From the NCBI RefSeq assembly GCF_015158295.1, contig NZ_JACDXV010000001.1:372001-436000 (forward strand): a stretch of DNA of 64,000 nt, written 5' to 3'. This document shows, one piece after another, positions 15,623 through 23,736 of the stretch. The DNA is from Devosia faecipullorum (GTDB lineage: Bacteria; Pseudomonadota; Alphaproteobacteria; Rhizobiales; Devosiaceae). The notes beneath the pieces were generated by a model, which worked only from the letters and a program-made list of their open reading frames with translations, was not told the origin of the DNA and made no database searches. The stretch's first letter is position 1; each line of letters begins with the position of its first letter. Position numbers and translations under genes: made by a program.

Positions 15623-16390
15623 ATGTCCAATGGAAACATTGTCCTGCACGTCGCGGACGTTCACAAGCGCTTCGGTGGCCTGCACGCCCTGGCCGACATC
15701 GACCTTCAGGTCGAGGAAGGCAAGACCCACGCCATCATCGGACCGAATGGGGCGGGCAAGTCCACCCTGCTCAACGTCATCATCGGCAAGCTGGCTCCGA
15801 CCAGCGGCCAGGTGGTGTTCGACGGCGCCATCCTGACCGGGCGCAAGCCCTATCAGATCAACCAGCTCGGCATTGCCCGCGTGTTCCAGACCCCGGAGAT
15901 CTTCGCCGATCTCTCGGTTCTGCATAACGTGATGATCCCGGCCCTCGCCAAGCGCGACGGCATGTTCAAGCTCAACATGCTCCGCACCCTCGAAAGCGAG
16001 ACCACCATCCGCGCCGAAGCCGAGGAAATGCTTGAAGATGTGGGCCTGATGGCCCGCAAGGACAGCATGGCCGGCGTGCTCTCACGCGGCGACAAGCGCC
16101 GGATGGAACTGGCCATGTGCCTGATCCAGCATCCGCGCCTGCTGCTGCTGGACGAGCCCACCGCCGGCATGAGCCGCCACGACACCAACACCACTATCGA
16201 GCTGCTCAAGAAGATCAAGAAACGCGGCATGACCAAGGTGATCATCGAGCACGACATGCACGTAGTCTTCTCGCTGGCCGACAAGATTTCCGTTCTCGCC
16301 CAGGGCCGCATCATCGCCGACGGAACGCCCGACCAGGTGCGCGGCAATCCCAAGGTCCAGGAAGCCTATCTTGGAGGAGCCCACGAATGA
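15623..16390 (+). CDS. Liv-type ABC ATPase, LivG-like
   Basis: 255 aa. Walker A GPNGAGKST at residues 40-48, Walker B LLLLDEPTAGMS, and a signature loop reading LSRGDKRRMELA rather than LSGGQ; this SRGD variant is common in LivG-like subunits. The H-loop is IIEHDM. Supplies ATP hydrolysis on the cytoplasmic face. Overlaps the next ATPase gene by four bases (ATGA). Confidence 0.92.
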   Translation: MSNGNIVLHVADVHKRFGGLHALADIDLQVEEGKTHAIIGPNGAGKSTLLNVIIGKLAPTSGQVVFDGAILTGRKPYQINQLGIARVFQTPEIFADLSVLHNVMIPALAKRDGMFKLNMLRTLESETTIRAEAEEMLEDVGLMARKDSMAGVLSRGDKRRMELAMCLIQHPRLLLLDEPTAGMSRHDTNTTIELLKKIKKRGMTKVIIEHDMHVVFSLADKISVLAQGRIIADGTPDQVRGNPKVQEAYLGGAHE

Positions 16391-17181
16391 GCGCCATTGC
16401 CATGACCGCACAAACGACCGCACAAAGCCCTGCACAAGCCTCTGCTGGCAGCCTGTCCGCCAATATCGAAACCAGCCGCCCCTTCTTCTCGGTGCGCGAC
16501 GTTCACGCCTATTACGGCGAGAGCTATATCGTGCAGGGTGTGTCGCTGGACATTCGCAAGGGCGAAATTCTTGCGCTGCTGGGCCGTAACGGGGCGGGCA
16601 AGAGTTCGACGCTACGCACCATAGCCCGCGCCGACAATCCCGAAATGCGTGGCGGTGAAATCTGGCTCGACGGCAATCCCATCCACAAGATGAAGAGTTT
16701 CGAGGCCGCCCGCGCCGGCATCCAGCTGGTGCCCGAGGATCGCCGCATCATCCAGGGCCTGACCGTGGAGGAAAACCTCAACCTGGCCAAGGTGGCCCCC
16801 GGTCATGGCTGGAGCCTCGAACAGATCTACGAGAGTTTCCCGCGCCTCGCCGAACGCCGCACCCAAGATGGCGTCACCCTTTCGGGCGGCGAACAGCAAA
16901 TGCTGGCCATTGCCCGCGCTTTGGCCCGCGATCTCAAGCTGCTGCTGCTGGATGAGCCCTATGAAGGTCTGGCGCCGGTCATCGTGCACGAGATCGAGCG
17001 CATCCTGCATTCGATCAAGCCGCTGGGCATCACCACGATCATCGTCGAGCAGAACGCCGTGGCCGCGCTCAAGCTGGCCGACCGCGCCGTGATCCTCGAT
17101 ACCGGCGAAGTCGCCTTCACCGGCACCGCCAGGGAAGTGCTCGACAATGCCGAACTCCGCCACGAATATCTGGCGATCTAG
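16387..17181 (+). CDS. Liv-type ABC ATPase, LivF-like
   Basis: 264 aa. An unusual 35-residue Ala/Gln/Ser-rich N-terminal extension precedes the ATPase core. Walker A GRNGAGKSS, signature LSGGEQQM, Walker B LLLLDEPYEGLAP and H-loop IIVEQN. The start ATG overlaps the LivG-like stop. It completes a five-gene uptake operon (binding protein, two permeases, two ATPases). Substrate is not predictable from these subunits. Confidence 0.92.
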   Translation: MSAIAMTAQTTAQSPAQASAGSLSANIETSRPFFSVRDVHAYYGESYIVQGVSLDIRKGEILALLGRNGAGKSSTLRTIARADNPEMRGGEIWLDGNPIHKMKSFEAARAGIQLVPEDRRIIQGLTVEENLNLAKVAPGHGWSLEQIYESFPRLAERRTQDGVTLSGGEQQMLAIARALARDLKLLLLDEPYEGLAPVIVHEIERILHSIKPLGITTIIVEQNAVAALKLADRAVILDTGEVAFTGTAREVLDNAELRHEYLAI

Positions 17182-17200
17182 GCGCGCACCGGACCGCCAA

Positions 17201-17239
17201 TTGTCGTCAAGGCCCGGCCCGTCCGGGCAATGACGACAA
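17201..17239. terminator. Long palindrome between convergent operons, probable two-way terminator
   Basis: A 39-base inverted repeat lying 20 bases after livF and 61 bases before the pxpA stop. Outer arms TTGTCGTCA / TGACGACAA, inner arms GCCCGG / CCGGGC. The core is related to the palindromic repeat at 13322. No long T-run follows on either strand, so termination efficiency is uncertain. Confidence 0.5.
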
Positions 17240-17299
17240 AGGCAACCTGGCAGCCGGTTACGTCGGCAGATTTCAACTTCGGCCCTCGGGCCAGCACGC

Positions 17300-18124
17300 C
17301 TACTCTGGGGCCTTTGGGTTCAAAGGCATGATGCCGATCTCACCCTCTCCCTCCTGAAGGCCCCAGAGTTCATCCGTCTCCGGCGCGACCGCCGCGATGG
17401 TCACACCCTCGCCCTCGAGCGCATCGCGCACCTCACGCGCCAGATCGACAGCCCCCGGCGTATCGCCATGCAGGCAGATCGAGCGCGCCGAAGATTTCAG
17501 CACCGAGCCGTCAACAGCCTCGATTTCCCCATGCAGGGCCAGCCGCAGGCAGCGCGCAATCACCGCTTCGGGATCGTGGATCACGGCCCCTTCTTCGGAA
17601 CGCGGCAATAGCAGGCCATCGGCAGTATAGGCCCGGTCGGCATAGGCTTCCCGGATGATTGGCAGCCCCACAGCCCCCGCCGCCCGCACTTGCTGGCTAT
17701 TGTCCAGCGCCAGCACCGCCATATGCGGGTCCATGGCGTGGATCGCGGCGAAGATGCCCACGGCAAAGGTCAGTTCCTCCGCCGTCTGGTTGGCCAGCGC
17801 GCCATGCAGCTTCACATAGTCGAGCGGCACGTCCACTTCGGCGGCAATATGGCGGATGAGGAACAACTGGTCCCGGATTTGGTTCAGCAATTGTTCCAGC
17901 GGCATGACCAGCCGGAAGCGCCCAAACCCCTTGCGATCCATATAGCCCGGATGCGCTCCGGCCCGCACGCCGCGCGCCTTGCACACCTTGAGGATGTGCC
18001 GGATGCTCGCTGCGTCGCCCGCATGCCCGCCACAGGCAATCGAGGCGCTCGACACGATGGCCAGCAGGTCGTCGTCGCCGCCCATGCCTTCGCCCAGATC
18101 GGCGTTGAGATCGATGCTCGTCAT
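17300..18124 (-). CDS. pxpA: 5-oxoprolinase subunit A (LamB/YcsF family)
   Basis: 274 aa. Starts MTSIDLNADLGEGMGGDDDLL, the hallmark of the YcsF/PxpA family, followed by ASIACGGHAGDAASI (conserved His in CGGHAGD) and VKLHGALANQT. With PxpB and PxpC it hydrolyses 5-oxoproline (pyroglutamate) to glutamate using ATP in the cytoplasm. Its start overlaps the pxpC stop by four bases. It is last in a pxpB-pxpC-pxpA operon that converges on the liv-type operon. Confidence 0.93.
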   Translation of the reverse strand: MTSIDLNADLGEGMGGDDDLLAIVSSASIACGGHAGDAASIRHILKVCKARGVRAGAHPGYMDRKGFGRFRLVMPLEQLLNQIRDQLFLIRHIAAEVDVPLDYVKLHGALANQTAEELTFAVGIFAAIHAMDPHMAVLALDNSQQVRAAGAVGLPIIREAYADRAYTADGLLLPRSEEGAVIHDPEAVIARCLRLALHGEIEAVDGSVLKSSARSICLHGDTPGAVDLAREVRDALEGEGVTIAAVAPETDELWGLQEGEGEIGIMPLNPKAPE

Positions 18125-19023
18125 GTCCGCCCACTCCGCAACAGGCCATGGGCATGCTCCACCGAGATTGGCGCGAACGCAAGCGCGCTGCCGGGCCGCA
18201 ATTGCGCGAACCGGTCGAGATCGGCGGAAATGATGGTGCCGATGCGCGGATAGCCGCCGGTCGGCTGGTGATCGCGCATCAGGACGATCGGCGTGCCGTC
18301 CCCCAGGATTTGAATATCGCCGGGCAGGACCGGGTCGGAAATCAGCGACAGGATGCTTTCGCCGGCAAAGACCTGCTCTTCATCGGCCAGCCGAACCCCC
18401 ATCCGGTCCATCATCGGCGTCACCCGAAACCGCGCCGCGACAAAACTTTCCTGCACCCGGCGCGAAAAACGCTCCCAATGCAGGCCGCGAATGAAGCGGA
18501 TCGGACCGCCCTCCACCATCGGCGGCGGAAGCTCCTCCGCCTGCACGCCATTGCCCTCGAGGATCAATTCATCGCCGGCCGCCAGCGCCCGCCCAGCAAG
18601 CCCTCCCAGCCCCACCCTGATATTGGTGGAGACGCTTCCCAGCACCGGCTTCAGGTCCAGCACCGCGCCAAATCGCAGATAGCCGTAATTGCCCGCCGCC
18701 CCCGGCGTTACCGACAAACGATCGCCTTTCGACAAATGCGCGGAACCGGGCCAAGCCACGGCCTGCCCGTTGACGCGGATAGTGAAAATCCCTCCCTCCC
18801 AGCCGATAGAGGTGCGGCCTTCCCTCACCACCAGGTCGAGCCCCGCCTGGGTGAATTCGATTCCACCCTCGCCCCGGGCTCCCGCCAGTGCTCCCGCTCG
18901 TCGATAGGCGCCGCGATCCATCGGCCCCGACGCGCTCACGCCATGCGCCAGCATGCCTTCGCGCCCCTCGTCCTGAATCGTGGCCAGCGGCCCCGCCCGT
19001 TCGATACGCAGAAGCACCGTCAT
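18121..19023 (-). CDS. pxpC: 5-oxoprolinase subunit C (biotin-dependent carboxyltransferase-like)
   Basis: 300 aa from MTVLLRIERAGPLATIQDEGREG; the QDEGR(E)G motif and SGPMDRGAYRRA are typical of the PxpC/KipA family (AHS2 domain), as are FSRRVQESFVAARFRVTP and MRDHQPTGGYPRIG. The frame is open far upstream, but homology begins at 19023, where the ATG overlaps the pxpB stop. Acts with PxpA and PxpB on pyroglutamate. Confidence 0.92.
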   Translation of the reverse strand: MTVLLRIERAGPLATIQDEGREGMLAHGVSASGPMDRGAYRRAGALAGARGEGGIEFTQAGLDLVVREGRTSIGWEGGIFTIRVNGQAVAWPGSAHLSKGDRLSVTPGAAGNYGYLRFGAVLDLKPVLGSVSTNIRVGLGGLAGRALAAGDELILEGNGVQAEELPPPMVEGGPIRFIRGLHWERFSRRVQESFVAARFRVTPMMDRMGVRLADEEQVFAGESILSLISDPVLPGDIQILGDGTPIVLMRDHQPTGGYPRIGTIISADLDRFAQLRPGSALAFAPISVEHAHGLLRSGRT

Positions 19024-19667
19024 GCCAGCGCCTCGAACAGCACTTCGTCGCCCGCAACAAGCTGGGTGGGCGGCATAAGCTCGGGATCGAAATTGCGAAA
19101 TTCGGTGCGCCCGATCACATGCCAGCCGGTTGGAATATCGGTGGCCGCAATCGCCGTCTGCCCGGCGGCGAACAGCACGCTTCCCGCCGGAACCCGGGGC
19201 CGCACCTGTTGGCGCCGGGGCACGTTGAGACCCGGAGGATGAAATCCGCAATAGACGAAACCAGGCGCAAAGCCGGTCGCCAATATGCGCAGGGGCGCCG
19301 CGCAATGCTGTTTGATGAATTCCGCCGGACCAAGTTTCAGCCCCGCCGCCAGATCTTCGAGATCGGGTCCATCCGCTCCGCCGAAACGCACGGAAATGCG
19401 GTGCGTGGTCACGCTGGAATCGGCCTTTTTCGACAGCCGTAGACCGATTTCGCTCGCCAGCCGCACGGGTCCGACCCTGCCCGGATCGTAACGTACCAGC
19501 ACCGATACCAGGCTCGGCACTATTTCGATCGCGCCGGCAATGGGGTCGGCCAGTAGCGCCCTTGCCAAAACCTGCGCGCGCCGATTGGCCCCGTCGTCCA
19601 TCGTACTGCCGAACTGTACCAGCATGGCATGGTCGCCCAGCGGCACGATCTGGCATGTCTCGCTCAT
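19020..19667 (-). CDS. pxpB: 5-oxoprolinase subunit B (KipI-like, AHS1 domain)
   Basis: 215 aa from MSETCQIVPLGDHAMLVQFG. Family features: a G-D-A-like N-terminal motif, then the conserved FAPGFVYCGFHP and VPRRQQVRPRVPAGSV (PR..PR..VPAGSV), and ATDIPTGWHVIGRT. A TTG six bases further upstream would add MA. First gene of the pxpBCA operon; the ribosome site is weak. Confidence 0.92.
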   Translation of the reverse strand: MSETCQIVPLGDHAMLVQFGSTMDDGANRRAQVLARALLADPIAGAIEIVPSLVSVLVRYDPGRVGPVRLASEIGLRLSKKADSSVTTHRISVRFGGADGPDLEDLAAGLKLGPAEFIKQHCAAPLRILATGFAPGFVYCGFHPPGLNVPRRQQVRPRVPAGSVLFAAGQTAIAATDIPTGWHVIGRTEFRNFDPELMPPTQLVAGDEVLFEALA

Positions 19668-19792
19668 TGCCAACCCATTTCCGTTCTGCCGGGACGCAGT
19701 TCAATAATCTGCACTGCGTCCCGTCAAGCCGTCCGTCGCGGCAAGTGGCCGGATCAGGATAAAACAGGTTCAGGCGTCAAAGCGCTTCTTAA

Positions 19793-19969
19793 TTAATTGG
19801 GGTCGCGGCCCTCCTGCTCGATCACCGCCTCGAACAATTCGCGTGCCGATCCGGCGCCGATGGCCTCGATGGCCACCGCCGCAATGGCAGCGAACAATTC
19901 CGCGATTTCCTGGGGATCGGTGATTTCGGCGTCGTCGTCTTCAGCGTCGGCGTTGATCAAGGTAAACAT
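19793..19969 (-). CDS. Small acidic protein, 58 aa
   Basis: MFTLINADAEDDDAEITDPQ and onward; two short helices rich in Ala, Glu and Ile follow (EIAELFAAIAAVAIEAIG, ARELFEAVIEQEG), ending RDPN. GGAGG lies ten bases before the ATG, and third positions are G/C as in real genes. No family recognised. Strongly acidic and helical, it may bind another protein; function is unknown. Confidence 0.6.
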   Translation of the reverse strand: MFTLINADAEDDDAEITDPQEIAELFAAIAAVAIEAIGAGSARELFEAVIEQEGRDPN

Positions 19970-20051
19970 GAGGAACGCGCCTCCACACTAAAGCGGGCTG
20001 CGGAATGTAGGAGCCAGGTTCCGCAGAAACCCCGCGACCAAAGAAGAAGTC

Positions 20052-20071
20052 CGAAGCAGATTTTTGCTTCG
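20052..20071 (-). terminator. Hairpin with T-rich tail on the minus strand
   Basis: Arms CGAAGCA / TGCTTCG with a six-base loop; on the minus strand it is followed by GACTTCTTCTTTGG. It lies about 105 bases past the stop of the gene at 20176-20412 and could terminate it. Confidence 0.35.
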
Positions 20072-20175
20072 AACGAGCCTACGCCACCAATGTGCGGCGA
20101 TTCCTGTTAAGTTTTAAATAAGGGATTGTGGCATTGCCGGGGAAGAAGCCGCCTTGCCACCCCCGACCGCCGGCC

Positions 20176-20412
20176 TTACTCTTCGCCCGCGCCCAGCCCA
20201 TCGATATAGGCTTCGATCTCGTCGAGCGTCGCCGAGAATGGTTTCGGTGTATCCCCGAAAACGATGTTGAAGCTGGCATCTTCGCGCAAGGCATGCCCGC
20301 CGGGCTGGCCCAGAACCTTGATCTTTTCCGAGGTGAGAATGGTCAGCCCATGCCGGGCCGCCACCCGTTTCATCCGCCGCATCCGCGACGCATCGAATTC
20401 CTTGCGGCTCAT
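20176..20412 (-). CDS. Conserved-looking hypothetical protein, 78 aa
   Basis: From MSRKEFDASRMRRMKRVAAR: a basic N-terminal helix, then LTILTSEKIKVLGQPGGHAL and an acidic C-terminus with ATLDEIEAYIDGLGAGEE. A GGGAG-like site precedes this ATG; the frame is open to 20472 but the extra residues look unrelated. No signal or membrane segment. Family not recognised. Confidence 0.6.
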   Translation of the reverse strand: MSRKEFDASRMRRMKRVAARHGLTILTSEKIKVLGQPGGHALREDASFNIVFGDTPKPFSATLDEIEAYIDGLGAGEE

Positions 20413-20533
20413 GTTTCCGGCTCCCGCTAAAAATCTTTCCGAGCCAATAGACCAGCGTCGGGTCTTTTCCAATCCCCGAGCGTCCGGCGCCGTACTGGAC
20501 AGAAACCGCTTCTCTCGTTAAAGGCAGCGCGTC

Positions 20534-20623
20534 GGGCAGGTGGCAGAGCGGTTGATTGCTCCGGTCTTGAAAACCGGCGAAGGTGCAAGCCTTCCGGGGG
20601 TTCGAATCCCTCCCTGCCCGCCA
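20534..20623 (+). tRNA. tRNA-Ser(TGA)
   Basis: Acceptor arms GGGCAGG / CCTGCCC, anticodon stem CCGGT / ACCGG with loop CTTGAAA giving anticodon TGA, a long variable arm as expected for a class II tRNA, T-loop TTCGAAT, discriminator G and encoded CCA. Reads UCA and related Ser codons. Confidence 0.97.
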
Positions 20624-20697
20624 GCCCCTGTGTTGCAATTGTTTCGCCGCGATTCTGACGAAAAAGCTCGGTGGCAGGGACGCAATGAGGAGCGGTT

Positions 20698-21528
20698 TTG
20701 TACGCTGATCTAAAAGCCGTTACCGCTCTTTATGATCTGGGCCGAGGCAGCTTTGGCCGCCCGATTGAACAATATATTGACTGGCTGAACGCCACACTGC
20801 GCTTGCCAATCGCTTTCAAAGTTTTTCTCGATCCAGCCATCGATCAAAGCCAAATTGCCCTAAAACCTGGCGACCGGATTTTCCCCGTTCCTATGGAACA
20901 GTTTTATCCAATGCGCTGGACTGAAAAGGTCGAGCGCGTTCGGAACGCCTCTGCCAGCCAAGACCTGACCTTTGTCTTGCCAAATTATTCGCTGCTTATG
21001 ATGTCCAAATTCGACATGCTTCAGCGGGTGGCACTGGAGTATGGTGAAGATTGCAGAATGGTGTGGATCGATGCCGGCCTGTCCCGTTTCTTCCGCACCG
21101 ACATGGCCGAAGGCCAGCTATCGCACGAATATCTGGGCAAGCTGCAAAACGCCACTTTCGCCGGGTCGATTACGGATCAAGGCCTCAAGAGCATGCGCGA
21201 GAAAAGTGCAGATGCACTTGTCGGCACTTCAACAAGGCTGGTTTCTGGAGGCGACCTTTACGCGACCGGCAGGGGTGCCGCCGAGGCCGCGCGCCAGCTT
21301 CACGAACTGGTCGAGACGATCTGGCTTCCCCGCGGCAAATGGGACAATGAGCAGGTGGCCATGGGCTGCATGCTGGCCGATGGCTGGCCTGGCTTCCAGG
21401 TCGCCCGAGTGTCCCCAAAATTTGGTACACTTGTCGCTGATCTGTTCTCGCTGCAATTGCGCCGTGGCGGTTTACCCGGCCGCATCGAGAAATGGCTCGA
21501 AACAAGAATCCCCGGCCGCAAGACGTAA
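20698..21528 (+). CDS. HtrL/YibB-like protein next to tRNA-Ser
   Basis: 276 aa from a TTG codon with GAGGAG five to six bases upstream. Shows the pattern of the HtrL/YibB family: TALYDLGRG near the start, an FYPMRWTEKVERVR segment, YSLLMMSKFDML at about 98-108, VWIDAG at 122-127, and a C-terminal SGGDLYATG region. The family is of unproven function but is often placed near lipopolysaccharide or glycan genes and looks like a glycosyltransferase fold. Base composition is visibly lower in G+C than neighbours and codons such as TTA and AAT are more frequent. It starts 75 bases after the tRNA, which suggests acquisition at this site, although no integrase is present. Confidence 0.65.
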   Translation: MYADLKAVTALYDLGRGSFGRPIEQYIDWLNATLRLPIAFKVFLDPAIDQSQIALKPGDRIFPVPMEQFYPMRWTEKVERVRNASASQDLTFVLPNYSLLMMSKFDMLQRVALEYGEDCRMVWIDAGLSRFFRTDMAEGQLSHEYLGKLQNATFAGSITDQGLKSMREKSADALVGTSTRLVSGGDLYATGRGAAEAARQLHELVETIWLPRGKWDNEQVAMGCMLADGWPGFQVARVSPKFGTLVADLFSLQLRRGGLPGRIEKWLETRIPGRKT

Positions 21529-21612
21529 TCCGGAACCGCGCAGGACACCGCGCCAACACCCTCGGCGCTGATAGGCGGCGACCTGTTCAGCCCCGTGCCC
21601 GGTGACCGACCT

Positions 21613-22584
21613 CTATGGCAGCAGCACCACCGACCCTGTCGTTTCCCGTCCCTCCAGCGCCCGATGCGCGGCGGCGGCGGCGTCGAGGGCAAAGGTGCGG
21701 CCGATTTCGACCTTGATCGCGCCGGATAGAACCGCGTCGAACAGCGCCTTTGCGCCCTCCAGCAAATCGTCCCGCCGCGCAAAATAATGCGCCCCGGTGG
21801 GGCGGGTCACATAAAGCGAGCCCTTGCGCGCCAGGATGCCGAGATCGGGAATGCTGACCACGCCCGAGGCATTGCCGAAGCTGGCCAGAAGGCCACGTGG
21901 CCGCAGGCAATCGAGCGAGCCTTCAAAAGTCGCCTTGCCGACCCCGTCATAAACCACATCGACGCCCCTGCCCCCGGTGATCTCCTTCACCCGTGCGGCA
22001 AAATCGTCGGCCCGATAATCGATGACGTGGTGGCAGCCATGTTCCAGCGCCACTTTGACCTTTTCCGCTCCGCCCGCCGTGCCGATGACAGTCGCGCCCA
22101 GCGCCCGCGCCCATTGCGTAGCGATCAGGCCAGTGCCGCCCGCCGCCGCATGCCAGAGCACAATTTCGCCCTTCTGCATCGGCCAGGTCTTGAACAGGAG
22201 ATAATAGGCAGTCAGTCCTTTGAGCAGGGCGGCGGCGGCAATCCTGTCGTCCACGCCATCGGGAATGGGCACCAGCTTGGCGGCCATGATCAGCCGCTCC
22301 TCGGCATAGGCGCCGATCGTGCCCTGATAGCAGACCCGGTCGCCGACCTTCACCTCGGTCACGCCTTCGCCAATGGCCGTCACCACGCCCGCCGCTTCAT
22401 TGCCCGCCACGAAGGGCAAGGGAACCGGATAAAGCCCGGAGCGCTGGTAGGTATCGATGAAATTGAGTCCAATGGCGGTTTGCCGGATGCGCGCCTCGCC
22501 TGGCCCCGGCTGTCCGATGGACCGCTCTTCGCTGGCAAGAGCCTCCGGTCCACCGGTCTGGTTGACGACAATAACCCTGGTCAT
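21613..22584 (-). CDS. NADPH:quinone oxidoreductase, QOR family
   Basis: 323 aa zinc-free medium-chain dehydrogenase. ALASEERSIGQPGPGEARIR and GLNFIDTYQRSGLYP at the N-terminus, PFVAGNEAAGVVTAIGEGV, and the NADPH-binding fold with AAAGGTGLIATQWARALGA; YRADDF and VDVVYDGVG follow. Reduces quinones or alpha,beta-unsaturated carbonyls with NADPH in the cytoplasm. Its start overlaps the stop of terC by four bases, so the two form an operon. Confidence 0.92.
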   Translation of the reverse strand: MTRVIVVNQTGGPEALASEERSIGQPGPGEARIRQTAIGLNFIDTYQRSGLYPVPLPFVAGNEAAGVVTAIGEGVTEVKVGDRVCYQGTIGAYAEERLIMAAKLVPIPDGVDDRIAAAALLKGLTAYYLLFKTWPMQKGEIVLWHAAAGGTGLIATQWARALGATVIGTAGGAEKVKVALEHGCHHVIDYRADDFAARVKEITGGRGVDVVYDGVGKATFEGSLDCLRPRGLLASFGNASGVVSIPDLGILARKGSLYVTRPTGAHYFARRDDLLEGAKALFDAVLSGAIKVEIGRTFALDAAAAAHRALEGRETTGSVVLLP

Positions 22585-23549
22585 TTCGCAGCCTTTGGTT
22601 TGCGAGGCGCGGATTTGGGCCGCGCCTGCGTCCGTGCGGCCGGGCCGGACTTGGTGCGCGGCTTGGGCTCAGAGGCGGCGGCGGTGCTGCTTGCGGCCCG
22701 CTTCGCCCCGACACCTGCTCCGCCCATGACGGCCAGCGCTGCATCGCTCGAAACCGCGCCAATATCTCCGGTAAAGGGCGTGAATTCAGCCTTGCCCGCA
22801 GGTTTGCCATCCCGCTTCTGCTTGCGCGACTTGGCGAAGATATTGACCGCTTCGACCAGCACCGAGAAGGCCATGGCCGAATAGATGTAGCCCTTTTCGA
22901 TATGGAAGCCGGTACCTTCGGCCACCAGCGTGGTGCCGATCAGCAGCAGGAAGGCCAGGGCGAGAATTTTGGTGGTGGGATGCGCGGCGACGAACCGGGC
23001 GATCGGGCCGGAGGCGACGAACATCACCAGGACCGCGATCAGCACCGCCGCGACCATGACCCCGACGCGCACCGGATAATCCAGAGTTGCCGGAACCATG
23101 CCCACCGCAGTGATGATCGAATCGATGGAGAACACCATGTCGATGACCACGATCTGCACCAGAATGGCTTGCAGCGTGGCGCCGACCTTGCTGTCCACCT
23201 TGGTTTCGTGCGGCTCCTCTATGGCCGCATGCATTTCGTGGGTTGCCTTGTAGATCAGGAACCCGCCGCCGCCGATCAGGATGATGTCTTTCCAGGACAG
23301 GCCCTGCCCGAACAGGGTGATGATGGGCTGGTCCAGTTGCACGATGACCGAGATCAACAGCAAGAGGACGATGCGGAACACCAGCGCCAGTCCGATGCCC
23401 ATCTTGCGAGCAAATTCCGCCTGTTCGCGCGGCAGCCGCGATACGAGGACGGAGATGAAGACGATATTGTCGATGCCGAGTACGATTTCCATGACCGTCA
23501 GGGTCAGGAACGCCGCCCATACGGCAGGGTCTGCTAGAAACTCAAACAT
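22581..23549 (-). CDS. TerC-family integral membrane protein
   Basis: 322 aa, with about seven hydrophobic helices in residues 1-245 and conserved acidic membrane motifs: LTVMEIVLGIDNIVFIS, LIGGGGFLIYKATHEMH and VIDMVFSIDSIITAVGM. The C-terminal 75 residues are a Pro/Ala/Lys-rich basic tail (KSAPRKPKAAK), unusual for the core family. TerC/Alx relatives export Mn2+ or act in metal loading of exoenzymes. GGAG lies six bases before the ATG. No yybP-ykoY riboswitch consensus was recognised upstream. Confidence 0.9.
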   Translation of the reverse strand: MFEFLADPAVWAAFLTLTVMEIVLGIDNIVFISVLVSRLPREQAEFARKMGIGLALVFRIVLLLLISVIVQLDQPIITLFGQGLSWKDIILIGGGGFLIYKATHEMHAAIEEPHETKVDSKVGATLQAILVQIVVIDMVFSIDSIITAVGMVPATLDYPVRVGVMVAAVLIAVLVMFVASGPIARFVAAHPTTKILALAFLLLIGTTLVAEGTGFHIEKGYIYSAMAFSVLVEAVNIFAKSRKQKRDGKPAGKAEFTPFTGDIGAVSSDAALAVMGGAGVGAKRAASSTAAASEPKPRTKSGPAARTQARPKSAPRKPKAAK

Positions 23550-23736
23550 CGATTGCTCCTGAGGCCGAGTCGGTTGAAGGGATCAATTTAGATTTACGCT
23601 TTCCCTTGGAGAAGAGGGGCGCACAGATTTTCAGCGCCTGCGTCATCGCGGGGAATGGTGGCCCGCCCGACGCGCTGGTATCGCCGCAATGGCCGATGCT
23701 AGTCTGCGGTTCCAAAAGGTCAGCGAGATTTTTCAT
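23542..23736 (-). CDS. Possible leader ORF overlapping the terC start
   Basis: 64 codons from MKNLADLLEPQTSIGHC to the stop overlapping the terC ATG. GGAGG is five bases before its ATG, and its start shares the CATG at 23734-23737 with the start of the divergent UbiH-like gene. It contains MTQALKICAPLFSKGKRKSK but resembles nothing known. The good ribosome site may be chance, because on the other strand it encodes serine codons. Kept at low confidence. Confidence 0.25.
   Translation of the reverse strand: MKNLADLLEPQTSIGHCGDTSASGGPPFPAMTQALKICAPLFSKGKRKSKLIPSTDSASGAIDV

Noticed and set aside
20534-21612. Integrated phage or genomic island at tRNA-Ser
   Set aside because: No integrase, no direct repeat of the tRNA 3' end, and only one odd gene before normal sequence resumes.
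23550-23734. yybP-ykoY manganese riboswitch before terC
   Set aside because: The conserved GGGGAGUA and loop motifs could not be found; only a possible GCGTC/GACGC stem is visible.
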